Source: JACCZZ01 sp044227805 (GTDB lineage Bacteria; Bacteroidota; Bacteroidia; Chitinophagales; UBA10324). Taken from it: 64,000 bases of DNA. The notes under the pieces were generated by a model that saw only the letters and a program-made list of their open reading frames with translations, ran no database searches and had not been told where the DNA came from. The DNA is taken from contig JBGAWA010000001.1 of NCBI GenBank assembly GCA_044227805.1, forward strand, positions 1 to 64,000, written 5' to 3'. A program made the position numbers and the translations under genes. Position 1 is the stretch's first letter. Every line of letters begins with the position of its first letter. This document shows, piece by piece, positions 51,623-60,135 of this stretch.

Positions 51623-54295
51623 ATGAAAAGATTCTACCTCTTTAGCCTGTTGGTGTGTTGCTTAGCACTGAAATCATCGTTAGCCAACATCTACTATGTC
51701 ACGAATAACAACCCAAGTGGGACCGGGTCATTAGGCGGCGCTATCACCAGCGCAAACAGCCATTTGGGAAAAGACTCCGTGTATTTCAATATACCGATTG
51801 GCAGTGTTGCCAGCCGAACCATCACATTAAGTTCAATCTTCCCATTGCCCTCTATAACCGATCCTCTCGTGATTGATGGTACATCGCAGCCGGCAGGTGG
51901 CAGCTTTGGAATCACCAATGCAAAAATACAAATCAAGGCAGCCGATTATCTCGCTTCAGCTTTAGTGATTGCTGCGGCTGATTGCGAGGTTTATGGTCTG
52001 TACATTCATCATTTTGTGGACGGCGTTATCATTTCCGGTGGTGATTTTAAATTCGGAGCCGTGAATTTCGGCAATGTCGTTAACGATTGTACTTCCAACT
52101 GTATAAAAGTAACCAGTGTCATTACCGGATCATTTCTTTCCCTGTTTGTGGGAACCGATACACTCGGTAGTTCAGGCAACGCTCCCACGGCCAACGGTAT
52201 TTATATTTCAGGATCAAAAAAAATAACCATTGGAGGAAAACAAGCCGGTGTACGAAATACCATTTCAGGCAATAAGAATGGGATATATGTGGCTGACAGT
52301 AAATTCATTGATATACAGGGAAACTATATCGGCACCGATTATAACGGAGCATTTGCAGTTCCCAATACCAATGGAATTGTAATGACACAAGGAACTTATA
52401 ACTGCGAAATAGGCGGCGATTCGGTGAAAGAAAGAAACCTCATTTCGGGCAACAGTGAAACAGGCTTTGATCTTGAAGTCTATTCTTCACTGATTGATGG
52501 AAATTATATCGGTGTGGACGCTACCGGTACATTACCGCTGGGCAATGGCACCTACGGCATTTACTTCCGCAATCTTTCACATGATAACGTGGTAGGTGGC
52601 ACCACAGCCGGTGTAGGTAACACCATTGCTTATAATGGCAGCGAAGCAATTTATTTTCAGAATGATGGTGTAAAAAACATTTCCATCAGAACCAACCATA
52701 TTTATTGCAACTCACAATCGGCCGGCACGGGCGGAATCGTCACCAACGGCGGTAACCAGGGCATCCTTCCTCCTATTATCGTGATTGTTACTCCAACCTA
52801 TATCTCTGGCTATGCGCAGCCATATACACAGGTAGATGTTTATGCAGCCAGTGAATGCGTGCAGTGTGAAGGCGCCACTTTTCTGGCTACTGTTGATGTG
52901 GATGGAACAGGTGTTTTTATTGCCAATGTAGCTTCTTCGGGAAAGGTAACTGTTACGGCCAATGATGCAGCAGGTAACACTTCGGCCTTTGCTACCTGCC
53001 AGGATACTTCCAGCACCAATTGCATTATCGCCGGCTTCTCAGCCTCATCCAGCGAAGCTTGCAGTAATGTCAATATCACGTTTACTGATCAGTCGTTGCC
53101 TGCTCCGGGACTTTCCATTAACTCCTGGGAGTGGGATTTCGGAGACAACAGCTATTCTACGGAAAGCAATCCATCGCACGTTTATGCATTACCGGGAAAT
53201 TACACCGTACAACTCGTAGTAGGCAGTTCATCAGGATGTACCGATACAGCGTCGCTGATCATTACTATTGCTGAAGGTATTAATACCATTATATCCGCAG
53301 ACAGCGTAGGTTGCGTTGGCACGCTGTTACACTTCAAAGATGTGTCGATTCCAAGCAGCGGCACATTCATCGTTTCATGGTCATGGGATCTTGGCAATGG
53401 CACCACCTCTTTCTTCAATGAGTTTGATTACGCTTATGCCGATCCCGGATTTTATACAGTAGTGATGTCGGTACTGAACAGCGATGGTTGTCCAGGTACA
53501 GACACGCTGACGGTAAACATACAGGCCGCCCCTGCCGCGGATTTTTCAGTGTTGCCGCTGTTATGCCCGTTGCAGCCTGCATTATTCACAGATCTCTCTA
53601 CCGCCGGTGTTGGCGACAGTGTGGTTGCATGGCATTGGGCTTTCGGTGACGGTGATACCAGTATCGTTCAAAACCCTGAACATACTTATGAGACTGCCGG
53701 CATCTATACTGTAGAATTAATTGTTGAAAACAGCTTAGGCTGCGCATCTACGGTGAGCAAACAGGTGGAGGTTGTTTCCGGCGGAGAGGCTGATTTTACT
53801 TATATTGTTTCCGGCAACACCGTTTTCTTTACCAACACCTCCGTATTTCCTGCTGATTTTGATATCAAATGGAAATTTGGAGATGGTACCACCAGCAACC
53901 AGGTTAGCCCAACCCATACCTTTCCATCCACTGATAACTACCTGGTATGCATGATCGTGATAGACAATACCTGCGAACTCAACGATACCACCTGCAAAAA
54001 TGTATTCGTTATTGTAGGTGTGGATGAACCGGCCTGGTTGAGCAATGTCAACGTGTATCCAAATCCAGCCACCGACAGGATTGTTATCGATAATCTTCCG
54101 GCATCAGCTGCTATTCAATCACTTCGGCTGATGAATACGGTTGGAGCAGAAATTGAAAGTTGGAATCTTTTTGATCAGCGCGGTCAGGCAATTATTTTAA
54201 ATCTTCCGTCAACAGCCCCTGGTTTATATTACCTGGAAATGAAGCTGAATGATAAGATCTACATGAAAAAAATACTAATACTTCAACAGGAATAA
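51623..54295 (+). CDS. Secreted beta-helix / PKD / T9SS cargo protein (first of a tandem pair)
   Basis: The 890-residue product has a signal peptide (MKRFYLFSLLVCCLALKSSL, cleaved near LAN). A right-handed beta-helix region at about 22-460 begins with a motif like that of CSLREA/parallel-helix proteins ('GTGSLGGAITSANSH') and contains many 'GNxIGTD' turns. Four PKD domains follow at about 470-800, each with a W-x-F/L-G-D/N-G core ('WEWDFGDNSYS', 'WSWDLGNGTTS', 'WHWAFGDGDTS', 'IKWKFGDGTTS'). A T9SS sorting domain covers about 810-890 ('NVNVYPNPATDRIVIDN'). It is a likely surface or secreted adhesin or glycan-binding protein; no catalytic residues are obvious. The downstream gene is a paralogue 26 nt away. 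Confidence 0.88.
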   Translation: MKRFYLFSLLVCCLALKSSLANIYYVTNNNPSGTGSLGGAITSANSHLGKDSVYFNIPIGSVASRTITLSSIFPLPSITDPLVIDGTSQPAGGSFGITNAKIQIKAADYLASALVIAAADCEVYGLYIHHFVDGVIISGGDFKFGAVNFGNVVNDCTSNCIKVTSVITGSFLSLFVGTDTLGSSGNAPTANGIYISGSKKITIGGKQAGVRNTISGNKNGIYVADSKFIDIQGNYIGTDYNGAFAVPNTNGIVMTQGTYNCEIGGDSVKERNLISGNSETGFDLEVYSSLIDGNYIGVDATGTLPLGNGTYGIYFRNLSHDNVVGGTTAGVGNTIAYNGSEAIYFQNDGVKNISIRTNHIYCNSQSAGTGGIVTNGGNQGILPPIIVIVTPTYISGYAQPYTQVDVYAASECVQCEGATFLATVDVDGTGVFIANVASSGKVTVTANDAAGNTSAFATCQDTSSTNCIIAGFSASSSEACSNVNITFTDQSLPAPGLSINSWEWDFGDNSYSTESNPSHVYALPGNYTVQLVVGSSSGCTDTASLIITIAEGINTIISADSVGCVGTLLHFKDVSIPSSGTFIVSWSWDLGNGTTSFFNEFDYAYADPGFYTVVMSVLNSDGCPGTDTLTVNIQAAPAADFSVLPLLCPLQPALFTDLSTAGVGDSVVAWHWAFGDGDTSIVQNPEHTYETAGIYTVELIVENSLGCASTVSKQVEVVSGGEADFTYIVSGNTVFFTNTSVFPADFDIKWKFGDGTTSNQVSPTHTFPSTDNYLVCMIVIDNTCELNDTTCKNVFVIVGVDEPAWLSNVNVYPNPATDRIVIDNLPASAAIQSLRLMNTVGAEIESWNLFDQRGQAIILNLPSTAPGLYYLEMKLNDKIYMKKILILQQE

Positions 54296-54321
54296 ATTAC
54301 AGCATTAAAACAACCAATCAT

Positions 54322-56697
54322 ATGAGAATCGGAATTGCAGTCTGTTTCCTGCTGATAAGTATCATTCAACAGGCAAAAGCTGATGTGTTCGTTGTAATTA
54401 ACAACCAGGACAGCGGCCCGGGATCACTGCGACAAGCCATTACCGATGCTAACAACCATGCTGGTAGCGACAAGATTTATTTTGATATCCCGGAGGGTGA
54501 TGTAGTTGCGAGAACTATTACGCTGCAAACCGTTCTTCCTGCACTGACCGGTCCAACCGTCATTGATGCTACCACGCAGCCTATGGGTAATTCATTCGGC
54601 ATTTCTTATGCGCGCATTCAACTGACTGCGGAGGCAACCGGCCTTGGACAGGCTTTTACCTTTACAGCTGACTCCTGCGAAGCGTATGGATTCTTCATCA
54701 ATAAATTTCAAAACGGAATTGTAGTTACCGGAACCTATTCAAAAGTAGGCGCCATTCAAAAAGGCAATGTGATATTCAATTGCAGCACAGCCGCCATTGA
54801 TATTGAATTTACCAATCATGCAGCACTGCAGGGCAACCTGATTGGTGTGGATACCATGGGTGCGATGATGGCAGGTGCAACTGGTGACGGTATTAAGGTG
54901 GTGAATTCATACCTGGTAAGCATCGGCGGCAAAACATTGCTGGCTTACAATGTTATTTCGGGAAACAACAATGGCATCCGTTTGCAGAATGCCACATTTG
55001 TTGACATTAACAGCAATAATATTGGAACCAGTCCATCCGGGCTTCTTGCGCAGCCAAACGCTTACGGTATATACTGTACCGGCATCAACAATAATATCGA
55101 AGTAGGTGGCGATTCGCTGTTTGAAAGAAATCTTATTTCAGGAAATCTGAATGCCGGTATTTATGGTGTGCTTTCCAATTCAGCGATACAGGGCAATGTC
55201 ATTGGATTAAACAGTGCCGGCGAAGCTTTAGGAAATGGAACTTACGGCATCTATCTCACCTTCGGCTCATCAGATAATCTCATCGGAGGCGAATTACTGA
55301 AATCTAACGTGATAGCGAAAAACGGACAGGAAGCAATAGCTTTTCAGAACGGAACCTGTATTCACAATACAATTACAAGAAACAGCCTGTTCTGCAATTC
55401 AACTGCTTCCGGCAACGGCGGCATTAAACTTAATCAGGCAAACGGCGCGATTGCTTCTCCACAACTACTTGTGGTGACTCCGACAGGCCTTGCAGGCGCA
55501 ACCATTCCGCTCGGTATCGTAGAAATTTTTACTAACGACAGTTGCACTTTGTGTGAAGGAAGTTTATATCTGACAACCGTAACTGCCAATGCAAACGGGG
55601 TTTTCACCTATAATGCAACGATATCCGGATCCGTCACCGCCACCATTACAGATGCCATGGGAAACACTTCTTCATTTGCTGGTTGCGCAGATACAAGTTC
55701 ATCCGTTTGCATCGTTGCAGAATTCATCACCACAGGATCTAAATGCGAGAACCAATTGATTTCATTTCTCGATCAGTCCGTTACCGAACCATCAACCAGC
55801 GTCAGTTCAAGGTTCTGGAATTTTGGTGATGGTGTAACTTCTACCTCTTCGTCACCTGTTCATGCCTATGCGACTCCAGGAACCTTTTCTGTCAAACTGA
55901 TTGCTATCAGCGCAAGTGGTTGTACAGATACGATTGTGCATGACCTGACTATCAATGCCGTTCCGAACGCTAATTACAATACCTTGCCCGTGTCCTGCAC
56001 AGGAGAGGTCGTTCATTTTGATGATGCATCCAGCAGTGATGTTACTCAGCGCTTCTGGGATTTTGGTGATGGTGGAACAAGCACCAGTACCAACCCATCG
56101 CATAGCTATGGTTCACCCGGAGTGTATGCCGTTACGCTTACGGTAACCAATGCCTCAGGTTGTACTGATTCCAAATCAGGTAATATCGCTATAGCGCCGC
56201 AGCCTGTCGCCGGATTCACTGCCGTAGTTACCGATTTGATGGTCAGCTTCACCAACACCTCCAGTTTTAACGGGCCACATTCCTTCTTCTGGAATTTTGA
56301 TGATGGCAATACCAGTACACTCCAAAACCCGGAACATACTTATGCTAATGCCGGGACCTACAATGTTTGCCTGAGCATTTATGATTCTGTTTGTCAGTCC
56401 GGAAGTATACTGTGCACCTTGATTGACGTGGTGACCGGTGTTGATGATCTGGCTTTGCATGAAACCATCAGCATTTATCCAAATCCTGCCAATAGTTACC
56501 TGGTTATTAAATGCGGCAATACTGCGGAAGAGATCCGACTTACTACGATGGAAGGAAAAAATGTGCTTCATTTCATGAATCAGCAAGCTTTGCAGGATCC
56601 CCTTACACTTGCATTGCCTGCACTTGCTCCGGGACTGTATCTTTTATATGTTGAAACAGATAAAGGAACCATTGCCAGGAAAGTGGTGATAAATTGA
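54322..56697 (+). CDS. Secreted beta-helix / PKD / T9SS cargo protein (second of a tandem pair)
   Basis: The 791-residue product is a paralogue of the preceding gene. It has a signal peptide (MRIGIAVCFLLISIIQQAKA). The beta-helix region at about 21-450 begins 'GPGSLRQAITDANNHAGSDK' and 'IYFDIPEGDVVARTITLQT', with repeated GN.IG turns. Three PKD domains are present ('RFWNFGDGVTS', 'RFWDFGDGGTS', 'FFWNFDDGNTS'), one fewer than the first copy. A T9SS tail starts at about 715 ('ISIYPNPANSYLVIKCG'). The 26-nt spacing suggests one transcript ending at the terminator at 56736-56764. Confidence 0.88.
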   Translation: MRIGIAVCFLLISIIQQAKADVFVVINNQDSGPGSLRQAITDANNHAGSDKIYFDIPEGDVVARTITLQTVLPALTGPTVIDATTQPMGNSFGISYARIQLTAEATGLGQAFTFTADSCEAYGFFINKFQNGIVVTGTYSKVGAIQKGNVIFNCSTAAIDIEFTNHAALQGNLIGVDTMGAMMAGATGDGIKVVNSYLVSIGGKTLLAYNVISGNNNGIRLQNATFVDINSNNIGTSPSGLLAQPNAYGIYCTGINNNIEVGGDSLFERNLISGNLNAGIYGVLSNSAIQGNVIGLNSAGEALGNGTYGIYLTFGSSDNLIGGELLKSNVIAKNGQEAIAFQNGTCIHNTITRNSLFCNSTASGNGGIKLNQANGAIASPQLLVVTPTGLAGATIPLGIVEIFTNDSCTLCEGSLYLTTVTANANGVFTYNATISGSVTATITDAMGNTSSFAGCADTSSSVCIVAEFITTGSKCENQLISFLDQSVTEPSTSVSSRFWNFGDGVTSTSSSPVHAYATPGTFSVKLIAISASGCTDTIVHDLTINAVPNANYNTLPVSCTGEVVHFDDASSSDVTQRFWDFGDGGTSTSTNPSHSYGSPGVYAVTLTVTNASGCTDSKSGNIAIAPQPVAGFTAVVTDLMVSFTNTSSFNGPHSFFWNFDDGNTSTLQNPEHTYANAGTYNVCLSIYDSVCQSGSILCTLIDVVTGVDDLALHETISIYPNPANSYLVIKCGNTAEEIRLTTMEGKNVLHFMNQQALQDPLTLALPALAPGLYLLYVETDKGTIARKVVIN

Positions 56698-56735
56698 TTT
56701 TTGCAGATTTCCTATTCCAGGCAGCTGAATGATGC

Positions 56736-56764
56736 GCCCCGCAGTTTGCCGGGGCTTTTTTTTT
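56736..56764 (+). terminator. Rho-independent terminator of the PKD pair
   Basis: GCCCCG (56736-56741) pairs with CGGGGC (56750-56755) around an 8-nt loop, followed by nine T residues. It lies 38 nt after the stop of the second PKD gene. Confidence 0.88.
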
Positions 56765-56783
56765 GCGGATAGCCATAGCGGTT

Positions 56784-56940
56784 GCCCAGCATTTTTAGTT
56801 TCAAAACATTAATGGGTTTTGGCCCGGCAAAGCTTTACTTTGGATTGCGAAACATTTTATTTTTTGAAAAATATGAGTAAAAGTTTTCCCGCTTCCATGA
56901 CCGGCAACGCTGGATTTTTCAATGGAAAAATCCGGCTTAA
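56784..56940 (-). repeat. Degenerate full-length dispersed repeat
   Basis: CCCAGCATTTTTAGTTTC, AATGGGTTTTGGCCCGGC, GCGAAACATTTTATTTTTTG, TTCCCGCTTCC and GGATTTTTCAATGGAAAAA run in the order of a minus-orientation copy with many changes. It lies between the PKD terminator and the icd promoter. Confidence 0.65.
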
Positions 56941-56954
56941 TCAATTCGTACCTA

Positions 56955-56962
56955 TATCTTTG
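56955..56962 (+). promoter_or_regulatory. Candidate -7 box of the icd promoter
   Basis: TATCTTTG matches TAnnTTTG exactly and begins 15 nt after the end of a dispersed repeat. The leader to the ATG at 57088 would be about 120 nt. No TTG box is seen at the usual distance. Confidence 0.5.
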
Positions 56963-57087
56963 CAGCCGTACCTGCTTTTGCAAAAACTGATTTTTTTATA
57001 GGCAGGCACTATGAATTTTACTGTTGAAAAGGCAATGTCTAATTTTAATCTAATAACTATTTTTTAACCGATACCAAACAACTACAC

Positions 57088-58416
57088 ATGGAAGGAACAA
57101 AAATTACCATGAGCCGCGGAAATTTGAAAGTCCCCAATGACCCGATCATTCCATTTATTGAAGGCGACGGCACAGGACCGGACATCTGGCGCTCAGCAGT
57201 GCGTGTAATGGATGCCGCGGTTGATAAAGCTTATAAAGGCAAAAAGAAAATTTACTGGAAAGAGGTGCTGGCGGGTGAGAAAGCCTTCAATCAAACCGGA
57301 AACTGGCTGCCCGACGCTACGTTAGATGCTTTTAAAGAATACCTGGTGGGAATAAAAGGGCCTTTAACGACACCCATTGGCGGCGGTATCCGATCATTGA
57401 ATGTAGCCTTGCGTCAGATCCTCGACCTGTATGTATGTCTCCGGCCGGTACGTTATTTCACCGGAGTCCCTTCGCCGGTGAAAAAACCAGAAGCGGTGGA
57501 TATGGTCATCTTCCGCGAAAATACCGAAGACATTTATGCAGGAATAGAATATGCAGCCGGCACTCAGGAAGCGGAAAAGATTCTAAAGTTTTTCAAAAAG
57601 AACTTTCCGAAGGAATATGGAAAAATACGGTTCAATGAAAAGAAGCGAGGCAAGGAATTTCTGAAAATGACTAAGAGCAAGGCAAACCCTGACACCTGTG
57701 TGGGTATCGGATTCAAGCCTGTTTCACGCATTGGTTCTCAACGGCTGATTGGTGCTGCCATCGAATATGCTTTGATGCATAAAAGAAAAAGTGTAACTCT
57801 CGTACACAAGGGTAATATCATGAAGTTCACGGAAGGTGCATTCCGCGACTGGGGTTACCAGCTGGCAGAAGAAAAATACGGCGACCAAGTATATACCTGG
57901 TCGCAGTGGGAACGAACTAAAAAAGAAAAAGGAGAAGATACTGCCAATGCTGAACAGAAAGCGGCCATGGACTCAGGCAAACTGCTGATTAAAGATGCCA
58001 TTGCTGACATCACCTTGCAACAGGTGCTTACCCGGCCGGAAGACTTTGATGTAATCGCCACGCTGAACCTCAACGGAGATTATTTATCAGATGCCCTGGC
58101 AGCACAGGTAGGCGGAATCGGCATTGCGCCAGGTGCCAACATCAACTATGTTACCGGCCATGCCATCTTTGAAGCCACGCATGGAACCGCTCCCAAATAT
58201 GCAAACCAGGATAAAGTAAATCCGGGTTCAGTAATTCTTTCCGGAGCAATGATGTTTGAGCACTTAGGATGGTTACCGGCTGCAAAACTGATCTATGCTG
58301 GGCTTGAAAAATCCATTGCAATTAAGCGTGTTACTTATGATTTTGAACGGCAGATGGAAGGAGCCACATTGCTGAAGTGCTCCGAGTTTGGCGACGAGAT
58401 TATCAGGAATATGTAG
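57088..58416 (+). CDS. icd: Isocitrate dehydrogenase (NADP-type)
   Basis: Icd decarboxylates isocitrate to 2-oxoglutarate in the TCA cycle. The 442-residue product has 'PIIPFIEGDGTGPDIWRSAV' near the N-terminus, the substrate loop 'GGGIRSLNVALRQILDLYVC' followed by 'LRPVRYFTGVPSPVKKPE', 'VIFRENTEDIYAGIEYAAGT', the catalytic 'VTLVHKGNIMKFTEGAFRDW', the metal Asp region 'TLNLNGDYLSDALAAQVGG', and 'ATHGTAPKYANQDKVNPGS'. This is the homodimeric E. coli-like class. Coenzyme preference for NADP is inferred from family resemblance. Confidence 0.95.
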   Translation: MEGTKITMSRGNLKVPNDPIIPFIEGDGTGPDIWRSAVRVMDAAVDKAYKGKKKIYWKEVLAGEKAFNQTGNWLPDATLDAFKEYLVGIKGPLTTPIGGGIRSLNVALRQILDLYVCLRPVRYFTGVPSPVKKPEAVDMVIFRENTEDIYAGIEYAAGTQEAEKILKFFKKNFPKEYGKIRFNEKKRGKEFLKMTKSKANPDTCVGIGFKPVSRIGSQRLIGAAIEYALMHKRKSVTLVHKGNIMKFTEGAFRDWGYQLAEEKYGDQVYTWSQWERTKKEKGEDTANAEQKAAMDSGKLLIKDAIADITLQQVLTRPEDFDVIATLNLNGDYLSDALAAQVGGIGIAPGANINYVTGHAIFEATHGTAPKYANQDKVNPGSVILSGAMMFEHLGWLPAAKLIYAGLEKSIAIKRVTYDFERQMEGATLLKCSEFGDEIIRNM

Positions 58417-58624
58417 TGATTATTACATACGACTGGTCAAGTAATAAGTATTTGTCATTCAGTAAAACCGGCGTGCATTTCCTGCATGTTGCATTGCCCG
58501 TAAAATGAAAGACCTGTTCATCCTGGCAGGGTCTTCAGCAATGGTCTGCTCACTTCTTAAAGGCGACAGAATCAACTTTATAGAAAGTTGAATCCGACAG
58601 TATCCATTGCATGTCTTACATTTT

Positions 58625-58658
58625 TAACCCTGGTTTTCAATTGAAAAAACCCGGGCTA
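58625..58658 (+). repeat. Hairpin fragment of the dispersed repeat
   Basis: AACCCTGGTTTTCAATTG followed by AAAAAACCCGGG is the first hairpin of the repeat, with nothing else recognisable. It is in the 296-nt gap between icd and the histidine kinase gene; I see no gene in that gap. Confidence 0.5.
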
Positions 58659-58712
58659 AAAATATAGGCAAAATCATTATATCGCGGAATCAATTTGATA
58701 TTTTTACAGGAC

Positions 58713-60131
58713 ATGCAACCCATTACCATCCATGAATTAAAAAAGGTAATCGCACTCAGCGATTTACCCGATGAGCACCTGCAATGGCTCCTCGATCATT
58801 CAGAAACCGAAGAATATGAAGAGGGATCGGTGATAATGAAAACCGGCGAAATACCTGAGTACATGGTATTCATTGTGGAAGGCAAACTTTCATTTTACAT
58901 GAATAACAATGGAACACTGGTGCATTATATTGATTTTGCCAACGACGAATCCACCGGTGGCGCAACCGGTTTATTGCCTTACTCCAGGATGAAAGTATCA
59001 CCGGGCTATTCTATCGCCAATGGAAAACTGCGCAGTATCCGGTTGCATAAGAAGCACTTTGCCGCACTCGAGCAACTCAACCCTGATTTGATCCAGCGGC
59101 TGATCGGATACATGACAGAACGGGCAAGGTCATTTGCCACTACGCAACTGCAGCATGAAAAGGTGAATGCATTGGGCAAGCTTGCCGCCGGCATAGCACA
59201 TGAATTGAATAATCCGGCTGCTGCCATCAACAGGATCTCCGCTGAGCTGAGCAAGCGCCTGGATGAAAATTACCTCCTGACAGAAAAACTGCTGCAATAC
59301 AATATCAGTCCGGAGCACCTCCGCAATATCCGCAGCATGGCCAATGAAAAAGAAAAAGAACGCAATAGCCATCCGAAGCTCAGCCCTTTGCAGCGACTGG
59401 AAAAAGAAGATGAAATCAATGACTGGCTTCATGAACAGGGGCCTGACGCCAATAAACTGACAGGCGAAACATTTGCTGACGCAGGATTTTCGGGTGCTGA
59501 TCTCGAGAGCATCAGGGAAGATGCAGGCAAGGAAGCTTTCATACCTGTACTTTACTGGATTGAAAATTTGTTAAGTTCTCAGCGTGTCATCAAGGACCTG
59601 CATGAGGCCTCCTCGAGGATTTCCAATCTGGTTGGTGCCATCAAAAGCCATGTACACATGGATCGAACCGCTGATCTGCAGCTGACGGATATTCACCGCG
59701 ATATTGAAAACACCCTTACGCTGCTGGGATACAAACTGCGGGAGAAAAATATATCGGTGAAAAAAATATTCGCGGAAAACCTTCCTCCCATTCCAGCCTA
59801 TGTGGGGGAACTTAACCAGGTATGGAACAATATTATTGACAATGCGATCTTCGCGATGCCCAGGCAGGGTGAGTTGATTATTGAAACCGGCTTCAACAAG
59901 AAGAACGCAAATGTTAAATTTATTGATAACGGTCCGGGCATCAGCCCAGAAATACTGTCCCGCATTTTTGATCCTTTTTTCACCACCAAAAAAGTAGGAG
60001 AAGGAACAGGGATAGGATTAGACCTGGTGAACCGTGCCATCAAACACCACAATGGAGATATTAAAGTAAACTCAAAACCAGGCAGAACAGAGTTTTTGAT
60101 CTGTCTCCCGGTAACGGAAGCAAAACAGTAA
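58713..60131 (+). CDS. Histidine kinase with cyclic-nucleotide-binding-like sensor domain
   Basis: From ATG 58713 (preceded by ACAGGA) the 472-residue product has a cyclic-nucleotide-binding/Crp-like domain (about 10-125; 'YEEGSVIMKTGEIPEYMVFI', 'VEGKLSFYM'). The dimerisation region has the phosphoacceptor H163 in LAAGIAHELNNPAAAI. A helical insert spans about 185-300. The C-terminal ATPase domain has its N box in 'ELNQVWNNIIDNAIFAM', 'FIDNGPGISPEILSRIFDPF' and 'GEGTGIGLDLVNRAIKHHNG'. No membrane segment is seen, so it is a soluble sensor. It ends 4 nt before the receiver-flavoreductase gene, its most likely phosphotransfer partner. TTG at 58695 is a less likely start. The ligand is unknown. 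Confidence 0.92.
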   Translation: MQPITIHELKKVIALSDLPDEHLQWLLDHSETEEYEEGSVIMKTGEIPEYMVFIVEGKLSFYMNNNGTLVHYIDFANDESTGGATGLLPYSRMKVSPGYSIANGKLRSIRLHKKHFAALEQLNPDLIQRLIGYMTERARSFATTQLQHEKVNALGKLAAGIAHELNNPAAAINRISAELSKRLDENYLLTEKLLQYNISPEHLRNIRSMANEKEKERNSHPKLSPLQRLEKEDEINDWLHEQGPDANKLTGETFADAGFSGADLESIREDAGKEAFIPVLYWIENLLSSQRVIKDLHEASSRISNLVGAIKSHVHMDRTADLQLTDIHRDIENTLTLLGYKLREKNISVKKIFAENLPPIPAYVGELNQVWNNIIDNAIFAMPRQGELIIETGFNKKNANVKFIDNGPGISPEILSRIFDPFFTTKKVGEGTGIGLDLVNRAIKHHNGDIKVNSKPGRTEFLICLPVTEAKQ

Positions 60132-60135
60132 ACAG

